DNA from: Candidatus Omnitrophota bacterium
GTDB lineage: Bacteria > Omnitrophota > Gorgyraeia > Gorgyraeales > Gorgyraeaceae
DNA length: 10,299 nt
Assembly: GCA_013202925.1 (NCBI GenBank)
Contig: JABMRA010000089.1
Location: 1 to 10,299 of the forward strand
Direction of reading: 5' to 3'
The stretch's first letter is position 1. Each line of letters starts with the position of its first letter. Both the position numbers and the translations under genes were made by a program. Shown piece after piece: positions 1 through 6,010 of the stretch. The notes under the pieces were generated by a model. It saw only the letters and a list, made by a program, of their open reading frames with translations, did not search any database and was not told the DNA's origin.

Positions 1-368
1 AAATCCTTGGACCTGGTCCTGTTGCGTTCGATCCAGTTTATAGTCACCGTGATCTTTCTTATATCGTCTGTGGAATCCGCCCCGTCCAACGCAACCTCGT
101 CTATAAATATCCCCCAGTCAAAATCCCCTTCTGTCCCTGAAATGGCTATCTTGGGAGGAAGTTCTGTTATTGCCTCAAACCCTGCCATCTTTACTTCTTC
201 GATCTTATTCTGCGCTAAAAATGCCGCCTTCGTGACCATGCCTGCACGATACGAGGCCCTGAGCCCTACAGGGAATATCCTCAATACCCCTACCAGGCCG
301 ATTGCCAGCACTCCGATGGCAATAATAAGTTCTAAAAGTGAAAAACCTCTATTGTATCCTTTTATCAT
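1..368 (-). CDS. GspI/PilV-like prepilin, 3' end cut by window edge
   Basis: This is the first 122 codons of a type IV pilin-like protein, translated directly from the minus strand. It begins with a short basic leader (MIKGYNRG) followed by FSLLELIIAIGVLAIGLVGV. This is the classic class III signal: prepilin peptidase cuts after Gly8 and leaves Phe9 as the methylated N-terminus, with the conserved Glu at mature position +5 (Glu13). The hydrophobic helix covers roughly residues 9-34. It is followed by AAFLAQNKIEEVK (48-60), a pattern typical of minor pseudopilins of the GspI/PilV group, which sit at the tip of the pseudopilus or pilus. The rest is a hydrophilic globular head (for example DFDWGIFIDEV, 82-92) that continues out of the window. 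The ATG at 368 is chosen because it gives a normal leader length; only a weak GGAA lies upstream. The gene follows the GspF-like gene with a 55-bp gap filled by a GC-rich repeat. The exact minor-pilin class is uncertain. Confidence 0.88.
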   Translation of the reverse strand, partial: MIKGYNRGFSLLELIIAIGVLAIGLVGVLRIFPVGLRASYRAGMVTKAAFLAQNKIEEVKMAGFEAITELPPKIAISGTEGDFDWGIFIDEVALDGADSTDDIRKITVTINWIERNRTRSKD

Positions 369-372
369 GTTT

Positions 373-419
373 TTCCGCGTAGGTTCCGCGGGTTTTTATA
401 AATTCCGCGTAGTTCTGCG
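373..419. repeat. GC-rich short direct repeat (TTCCGCGTAG type), two copies
   Basis: Two related units lie in the 55-bp gap between the GspF-like gene and the prepilin. The first is TTCCGCGTAGGTTCCGCG at 373-390 and the second is TTCCGCGTAGTTCTGCG at 403-419. They share the 10-mer TTCCGCGTAG and a following TTC(C/T)GCG, and are separated by an AT-rich spacer. They sit immediately upstream of the prepilin start, so they would lie in its leader RNA. Function is unknown. They could be a dispersed intergenic repeat or part of an RNA structure. Confidence 0.6.
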
Positions 420-423
420 ATTT

Positions 424-1500
424 TCACCCTATAAGATTTGCGAGTGAAAAGAGCGGCATGAACATGGAGACAACAATAAATCCTACGACAAGCCCCATCA
501 GCACTATAAGTATGGGCTCCAATAAAGACGTGAGCCCGCCTATTGCAACATCTACTTCCTCTTCAAAATTATCAGCGATCTGGATAAGCATCTTGTCCAG
601 CTGCCCCGTCTCTTCTCCTATATTTATCATCTTTACGACAAGCGGCGGGAAGGCCTTGCTGGCCTCCATCGGCCCTGACACACCCTCTCCTTCCTTGATG
701 CTGTCCCGTACCTGCAGCACCGCGCGGCCAATAAACTCGTTGCCAATAATATCCTTGACCGTCTCCAGCGCATTCAATATCGGCACGCCGCTCGAAAGCA
801 GCGTCCCCAGCGTCCTTGAAAACCTGGCGACCGAGATCTGATGTATAAGATGGCCTACTACTGGTATGTGTAACTTGATCTTGTCTACGAAAATTTTTCT
901 GTCAGGGTTTCTTATCAGCAGCTTATATAACAGCACCAGCAGGATCGGAATGATAGGAAGAAGATACCACGCCTTTCTGATCACATCGCTAGTGACAATA
1001 AGGATCTTCGTGGGAAGCGGCAGGGCGCCGCCAAGTTCTGAAAACATACTCGTAAAGGTAGGAATGACGAACATCATCAACATGATAAGTATCAGAACAG
1101 CCACCATAAGCACGAATGCAGGATACATAAGGGCAGACTTTACCCTGTCCCTGAGTTTCTGGCTCTTGTCCAGAAACTCGGAAAGCCGTTTAAGGATGCC
1201 CTGAAGCATGCCTCCCAGCTCTCCTGCCTTTATCATGTTGATATAAAACTCCGGGAATACCTTGGGAAAACGGGAAAGGGCCTCTGAAAAATTTGTGCCG
1301 CTTTCTACTTCCCCTGCTATGCCTTTTATAATATCCTTTAATGCCCCTGGCTCTAATTGATCGTGCAGGGTTCTAAGGGCCTTTACAAGCGGCAGGCCTG
1401 CCGCAATAAGCGTGGAAAGCTGCCTAGTAAATACTACGAGGGATTTTGTGCTGACTCTTTTTTTGAAGTTTAGAACTGAGAGGTATTTTGGAAAGTCCAT
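424..1500 (-). CDS. Type II secretion / type IV pilus inner-membrane platform protein (GspF/PilC family)
   Basis: The 358-aa product has the two tandem T2SSF domains that define GspF/PilC, the polytopic protein that couples the cytoplasmic assembly ATPase to pseudopilin polymerisation. Domain 1 spans about residues 21-144 (FTRQLSTLIAAGLPL at the start, AGELGGML at 92-99, then the membrane helix after YPAFVL at 126-131). Domain 2 spans about 224-346 (FSRTLGTLLSSGVPIL, then GEETGQL at 295-301 and EPILIVLMG). Membrane segments lie near 124-148, 178-196 and 325-350. Family members are usually around 400 aa and begin with a ~50-residue cytoplasmic segment. That segment is absent here, and the preceding gene stops only 19 bp upstream, so the short form appears genuine. 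The ATG at 1500 lacks a clear Shine-Dalgarno. The downstream neighbour is a prepilin, which supports the role. No assembly ATPase or secretin gene is in the window. Confidence 0.93.
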   Translation of the reverse strand: MDFPKYLSVLNFKKRVSTKSLVVFTRQLSTLIAAGLPLVKALRTLHDQLEPGALKDIIKGIAGEVESGTNFSEALSRFPKVFPEFYINMIKAGELGGMLQGILKRLSEFLDKSQKLRDRVKSALMYPAFVLMVAVLILIMLMMFVIPTFTSMFSELGGALPLPTKILIVTSDVIRKAWYLLPIIPILLVLLYKLLIRNPDRKIFVDKIKLHIPVVGHLIHQISVARFSRTLGTLLSSGVPILNALETVKDIIGNEFIGRAVLQVRDSIKEGEGVSGPMEASKAFPPLVVKMINIGEETGQLDKMLIQIADNFEEEVDVAIGGLTSLLEPILIVLMGLVVGFIVVSMFMPLFSLANLIG

Positions 1501-1519
1501 TATGTATGAAACTGAAAAC

Positions 1520-2635
1520 TTAGCGCTTTATGACGAGATCGTCTATCTCTATATAAAATCCTTGTTTTACGTCTTTTATGTCACAGGCAGAAATGCCTTT
1601 TCGCGCCTGTATAGCTTCTAAGGAGCCGATGAATAAATCGCCTCTGTAAACATCAAACCTTGTCCCTATATCTATGCCGTCCTGTTCTCCCAGGTCTATA
1701 ACCACGAAATCATGCTCTCTGTTAACGGTAACAATCCTGCCCTCCAAAGATGACCTTTTCTGCGTCCATTCAATGGCTGAGCTCGTGCCTGTACTGGCCC
1801 CGTAATCATCCCTCTGTAAAACAATGGGCGGCAATTCTACCTCGGCTGGGGCATGATAGGCCTCTGCCCTGAATTCCCTGGCATCCCTTGTCCTGTCAAG
1901 GGCAACCTTCATCTTATTTATCTCCCGGCCTTTATCCTCTGTATCTTTTTCCAAATCAGCCAGCCTGGTCTTCAAAATCCGGTTTTCTATCTTTATGTTT
2001 TCTGCCTCGCGCCTGTCTTCTTTGTTTCTATCCTTCTCTTTCAATAAATCCTTGCTCAATATCTCCGCGACCGTGGTAGAATCGCTGATCTTCTGCGCCA
2101 AGAGATCCTTTTCCTGTTCAGACTGCGAAAGTTTAATATCTAAATCCATGATGTCGTTCTTCAATCTCTCTATCTCAGCATCTTTCGGCGCCCTCTCGTC
2201 CTTTAATCTCTTCAGCTCCACCTCCAGCACAACCTTTTCCCTTAAGAGTCCGGCCATAAAGTTATCAGACTCCATGTCCTTGACCTTTTTCTCAAGGAAA
2301 AACTTGCCTTTCTTGACCCTGGCAACCTCTTCTTTTAGATCATCCTTTTCGCTCAAAAGTTTCTCATGCTGGAATTCCAATTTTATATTCCTTGATTCCA
2401 GGACACTCAGCTCCTTCTCTACTGCCTCCAGCTTCGACTTTAATTCCATCCTATTTTTGTTCGAAGAGGCAATCTCTCTATTCAGCCTTTCCATGCTGGT
2501 CTTAAAGAGGGTCTCCAGGCTCACGTATTCATCGTAGAGATTCTCCTTTGCCATAAAAAACCAGCCGGTGCTAAAGCTGCTCAACACCACCAGTCCTACT
2601 AATATCCACAATATAGAACGGAGGGTTTTATCCAT
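1520..2635 (-). CDS. Single-pass membrane protein with long coiled coil and small C-terminal beta domain
   Basis: I do not recognise a named family for this 371-aa protein. Residues 7-28 form one N-terminal membrane helix or uncleaved signal anchor. Residues about 34-255 are almost entirely charged heptad-type sequence (rich in E, K, L, R, D), a long coiled coil. A short linker (258-295) follows, with PAEVELPP and a Ser/Thr-rich stretch. Residues about 296-371 form a compact domain with alternating hydrophobic residues and Gly-Asp turns (GRIVTVNREHDFVVIDLG, then DGIDIGTRFDVYRG). This resembles small beta-barrel domains at the C-terminus of envelope proteins in several Gram-negative phyla. The predicted topology is a short cytoplasmic tail with the coiled coil and beta domain in the periplasm. 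It lies 31 bp after the RND gene and 19 bp before the GspF-like gene, so it could be an envelope-spanning scaffold for either system; this is inference. The start is well fixed by a strong AGGAGG. Confidence 0.85.
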   Translation of the reverse strand: MDKTLRSILWILVGLVVLSSFSTGWFFMAKENLYDEYVSLETLFKTSMERLNREIASSNKNRMELKSKLEAVEKELSVLESRNIKLEFQHEKLLSEKDDLKEEVARVKKGKFFLEKKVKDMESDNFMAGLLREKVVLEVELKRLKDERAPKDAEIERLKNDIMDLDIKLSQSEQEKDLLAQKISDSTTVAEILSKDLLKEKDRNKEDRREAENIKIENRILKTRLADLEKDTEDKGREINKMKVALDRTRDAREFRAEAYHAPAEVELPPIVLQRDDYGASTGTSSAIEWTQKRSSLEGRIVTVNREHDFVVIDLGEQDGIDIGTRFDVYRGDLFIGSLEAIQARKGISACDIKDVKQGFYIEIDDLVIKR

Positions 2636-2642
2636 GCTGCTG

Positions 2643-2648
2643 CCTCCT
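2643..2648 (-). promoter_or_regulatory. Strong Shine-Dalgarno (AGGAGG) for the coiled-coil gene
   Basis: On the minus strand AGGAGG lies 7 nt before the ATG at 2635, ideal spacing. It is the clearest ribosome-binding site in the window; the two RND genes, the GspF-like gene and the prepilin lack an obvious one. It fixes the start and suggests this protein is translated efficiently. Confidence 0.85.
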
Positions 2649-2660
2649 CGTATAATCGCT

Positions 2661-2709
2661 CAGAGATCAGAATGTTTTCTGACTTCTGCCATCTGTTTTC
2701 TGTCTTCTG
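2661..2709. repeat. Heptad-repeat hairpin R1 (CAGA arm, 4-nt loop, TCTG arm)
   Basis: A short left arm, CAGAGATCAGAA (2661-2672), is followed by a 4-nt loop (2673-2676) and TTCTGACTTCTG (2677-2688), which pairs with it at 10 of 12 positions. The right arm continues as in-phase 7-bp units, TCTGACT, TCTGCCA, TCTGTTT, TCTGTCT and a final TCTG, to 2709. Its outer end is the exact inverted copy (19/19) of the outer left end of the element at 5884. The second RND gene reads through the right arm and stops inside the left arm. A hairpin would form in the RNA just before the coiled-coil gene, but no U-run follows, so it is not a standard terminator. Confidence 0.8.
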
Positions 2710-5700
2710 GATCTTATTATACCACAAATTCTTCTCTGGACAAAGATTATTAATTGCTTTGGGCTCAAAATTACACCTTTCAAATCCTCGAAGATCAAAT
2801 ATATGCTGGGGACCAGAAATAATGTCAATATAGTCGAAGACGTCATCCCGCCTATCACAGTAATTGCAAGAGGGGACCACAGCGCTGCTGATTCGCTCCT
2901 GTCAAAGGCCATGGGCATAAGGCCGAGTATGGTCGTGGTTGTTGTCATGGCGATAGGCCTGAGGCGGTCCTCGCCTGCTGCAATCAGCGACTTTAATGTA
3001 TTGCCGTTTTTCTGTCCGCCTTTCAACTTCTGCCTTCTCAAAAAATTTATCCTATCCACCAGGACGATCGCATTATTGACGACAATCCCGGCAAGCATGA
3101 TTGCGCCTATTATCACTCCGCGGCTTATGGATTTATTGGTGATCTTTAAGGCGATTATGACTCCTATAGCAGCCAAAGGAACCGATATCATTATGATAAA
3201 TGGCTGTGTATAAGATTCGAATAAAGAAGCAAGCACCAGATAGACTAAAAATATGGTTATCCATAAGACCCCTGCAGGAAACGCCCACAACTCTTTTTCA
3301 TTCTCCATGTTCCTTTCATAATCACCGCCGATCCTGTAATAATAATCCTTTGGAAACTCCATATCAGAAAGATTTCCCTTGATGGCCTTTACCGCGCTTA
3401 TAAGAGAATGCTTCGTAATAAGCGCTGTTATATGCACGACCCGCATCTTGTTCTTTCTCACTATCTCGCTGGCGCCTATCTGGGCGGTAAAATCCGCGAC
3501 CTGTTCCAGCAAGAGCGGATCTCCGTCCTCTGAAAAAAGCGTCAATTTCCTTAGATCGTCCAGGCGCTTCCGGTCCTCTTTTCTCAAGCGAGACACTGTC
3601 TCTATCTCCCTGGATTCTGTGTGATACAATGTCGCCCTCAATCCCCTGACTTCAGAATGGAGCGTCTCCGCGATATCTTTGACAGTCAGGCCATACATAC
3701 CAGATCGTTCCTTATCTATAACCACTCCCCACTCTGGCCTGCCGCTGATCCTGGACATCCTTATGTCTTCAAAACCAGGTATGGTCCCGAGCCTCGTAGC
3801 GATCGAAACCGCCAGCTCTTTTAATATCTCATATTGATAACCGTAAAGATCCAGCACGATCTCTTTCAGGCCCTTTTCCTCTATCTCAGAAAAGTAGATA
3901 AAGCCGCCTTTGTATTTCCGTTCGACTGTCTGGGCCTGCGTGCGTATATCCTCTATAACGACCTTGGTCGATCGTCTCCTCTGGACGAGCGGCAAAAGTT
4001 TTACATATATCTTACTGGACCACGGCTCCACGCGCGAGGTAAAGGTCTTTATCTCCTGTATCCTGGAAAGGACGAGCTCTGTCTCTTTTACCATCTCATC
4101 TGTTACATCGAGCTTTGCGCCTGGCTCCAGCTCTACAAATATGGTAAACCTTCCCTCTTCTGTGCCTGCCATGAACTCCCTATCTATCTTCATGCCCAAT
4201 ATCAAGACAATGGCCAGGATTCCGAAGGCCGCCGAAACAAAGATATATCTGAAACGCAGCGCGACCCCAAGAAACCTCCTGTAATAATTCTTCACATCCA
4301 GGAATATATCTTTTTTGAACATGGGTTTGGGCCTCGGTCTTGCAGCGACCGGCATTCCCTTTATGCGGTCTGACATCATAGGTACAAGCGTCAATGCGAC
4401 GAAGAGCGAGGATATAAGTGAATATGTTACAGTCAGGGCAAGCCCGCTCCAGAGCATCTGCGTTGCCTTATTCACAAATACAAAAGGCAGGAATACTATT
4501 ATCGTGGTTATGGTGGAGGCAGCTATTGCCAATCCCATCTCAGAGGCGCCGCTTACAATTGCCTCAGTGTATCTCGCCTTCCAGTTCGCTGCAGACGAGG
4601 CAAGGCCTTTCTTTTTCTTGTCTATATTATCCAGGACCACGATGGAATTATCGACCAGCATGCCTATGCCAAGGGCCAGGCCGCTCAAGGTCATGACATT
4701 TATGGATATCTTGTGAAAATACATCATTATAAACGTGGCCATAATAGATATGGGGATCGTAACGCCTATGATCGAGGTGACCCTGGGGTCTCTTAAAAAT
4801 AATAAAAGCACCAACACTGCGAGGATCGCCCCATAAAAAAGTGAGGTCCTTACAGCCTTTATGGCATCCCTTATTGCATCTGCCTGATTCAATGTCGCCT
4901 TTATAAATATATTAGGATCCAGTACCCTTTTTAAACGCCTGATCTCCTTCTGTATGTCCGAGACGACCTCCATCGTGTTCGCCGTAGATTCCTTTTGTAT
5001 ATAAATAGAGACGACCGGCTCTATATCTGTCCTGGCATAACTGGAGGGCTCCAGATAAGAATCCTTTACCTTTGCGATCTCTTTAAGTTTGATGATATTG
5101 CCCTCTGGCGTGGCAAGGATGCCTATATTTTCTATGTCCTCAAGGGATCTAAACTCCCCCATTATCCTTATAAGATATTTGTTTTTCTTGCGCTCGATAT
5201 CGCCTGCCAGCAGATTCAGATTGTTGGCGCCGAGCGAATTGACGACCTGCTCCATGGGAACGCGGTATTGATAAAGCTTGTTTTTGTCTACCTCGACGAG
5301 GATCTTGCGTTCTCTTCCGCCATAAACATCCACGTTTGCAACGCCTTCCACGCGGAGTATGCGCTCTTTTATCTGCTCGTCAACGACCTTCCTCAGCATC
5401 TCGGGGGTATACCCTCTCCCCATAACCGCCAATAAAAGTATCGGCATGTCAGATTCTTTGTACTGCGCTATTATAGGTTTTTCGATCTCCCGCGGAAGTT
5501 TATCCCTTATCTTTGAAAATTTCTCCCTTACCTCAAGCGCGGAAAAATCCATATTCGTGCCTGGCTCAAATTCAAGCCACACCCTGGACTCCCCTGCCTT
5601 TGAAGTGGAATATATGTTTTCCAGGTAACTAACAGTGCTCACTGCCTCTTCAATAGGCCTTGTAACAAGCGCCTCTACCTCCTGAGGGGGCATTCCTCCC

Positions 5701-5855
5701 CTTACTGCCACGATTATACTTATATCCCCGTAGACTACATTGGGTTTCAATTCAACAGGCAGGCGCAGTAAAGACACGAATCCAACGAGCAGTATCCCGA
5801 GGAATAGCATAAAAATCGTAACCGGACGTTTAACTGAAAATCCCGAGAGATTCAT
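2667..5855 (-). CDS. RND-family transporter, inner-membrane permease subunit (HAE1-like, second of tandem pair)
   Basis: The 1062-aa product has the whole RND permease layout: TM1 near 11-31, a periplasmic porter half (about 32-335), TM2-6, a short cytoplasmic link, TM7 near 536-556, a second porter half, and TM8-12 from about 857 to 1023. It uses the proton gradient to move substrates, normally as a trimer with a periplasmic adaptor and an outer-membrane channel. Relay residues can be seen. TM4 has GMLVDNSIVV (Asp402-Asn403, where AcrB has two Asp). TM10 has GIVVNNAIVLVD (Asn927 where AcrB has its Lys). TM11 has RLRPIAMT (Arg964, Thr971). This pattern fits the SwrC/YerP-like branch rather than AcrB itself or metal-type CusA. 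The last 13 residues (1050-1062) are encoded by heptad repeat R1. The ATG at 5855 has no clear Shine-Dalgarno but matches the N-terminus of the neighbouring paralogue. Substrate cannot be told from the sequence. Confidence 0.95.
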   Translation of the reverse strand: MNLSGFSVKRPVTIFMLFLGILLVGFVSLLRLPVELKPNVVYGDISIIVAVRGGMPPQEVEALVTRPIEEAVSTVSYLENIYSTSKAGESRVWLEFEPGTNMDFSALEVREKFSKIRDKLPREIEKPIIAQYKESDMPILLLAVMGRGYTPEMLRKVVDEQIKERILRVEGVANVDVYGGRERKILVEVDKNKLYQYRVPMEQVVNSLGANNLNLLAGDIERKKNKYLIRIMGEFRSLEDIENIGILATPEGNIIKLKEIAKVKDSYLEPSSYARTDIEPVVSIYIQKESTANTMEVVSDIQKEIRRLKRVLDPNIFIKATLNQADAIRDAIKAVRTSLFYGAILAVLVLLLFLRDPRVTSIIGVTIPISIMATFIMMYFHKISINVMTLSGLALGIGMLVDNSIVVLDNIDKKKKGLASSAANWKARYTEAIVSGASEMGLAIAASTITTIIVFLPFVFVNKATQMLWSGLALTVTYSLISSLFVALTLVPMMSDRIKGMPVAARPRPKPMFKKDIFLDVKNYYRRFLGVALRFRYIFVSAAFGILAIVLILGMKIDREFMAGTEEGRFTIFVELEPGAKLDVTDEMVKETELVLSRIQEIKTFTSRVEPWSSKIYVKLLPLVQRRRSTKVVIEDIRTQAQTVERKYKGGFIYFSEIEEKGLKEIVLDLYGYQYEILKELAVSIATRLGTIPGFEDIRMSRISGRPEWGVVIDKERSGMYGLTVKDIAETLHSEVRGLRATLYHTESREIETVSRLRKEDRKRLDDLRKLTLFSEDGDPLLLEQVADFTAQIGASEIVRKNKMRVVHITALITKHSLISAVKAIKGNLSDMEFPKDYYYRIGGDYERNMENEKELWAFPAGVLWITIFLVYLVLASLFESYTQPFIIMISVPLAAIGVIIALKITNKSISRGVIIGAIMLAGIVVNNAIVLVDRINFLRRQKLKGGQKNGNTLKSLIAAGEDRLRPIAMTTTTTILGLMPMAFDRSESAALWSPLAITVIGGMTSSTILTLFLVPSIYLIFEDLKGVILSPKQLIIFVQRRICGIIRSRRQKTDGRSQKTF

Positions 5856-5883
5856 AAATGTTCATTAAAAAGAATAAAAGTTT

Positions 5884-6010
5884 CAGAAGACAGAAAACAG
5901 ATGACAGATTTTTCTGACCTCTGTCTTCTGACCTCTGACTTCTGTCCTCTGTCTTCTGACCTCTGACTTCTGTCCTCTGTCTTCTGACCTCTGTCATCTG
6001 TCCTCTGTTT
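5884..6010. repeat. Heptad-repeat hairpin R2 with 14 in-phase TCTGnnn units
   Basis: A 25-bp left arm (5884-5908) starting CAGAAGACAGAAAACAGAT is followed by a TTTT loop (5909-5912). An uninterrupted run of 14 heptads then covers 5913-6010. The first 25 bases of the right arm are complementary to the left arm at 20 of 25 positions, the TCTG cores pairing perfectly. The right arm contains an exact 28-bp tandem duplication (5927-5954 and 5955-5982), each of four heptads ending ACC, ACT, TCC and TCT. The element fills nearly all of the space between the two RND genes, and the stop codon of the first RND gene lies inside one heptad (5990-5996). Confidence 0.9.

Noticed and set aside
2661..2709. 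Rho-independent terminator
   Set aside because: A hairpin can form, but no U-run follows on the minus strand and a same-strand gene with a strong ribosome-binding site begins 25 bp downstream.
2599..2880. Minus-strand frame of 93 codons overlapping the RND 2 end and the coiled-coil start
   Set aside because: It overlaps two well-supported genes in another frame, has no domain match, and contains repeat-derived sequence.
5913..6010. Possible CRISPR array
   Set aside because: The repeats are contiguous 7-bp units without unique spacers and no cas gene is present.
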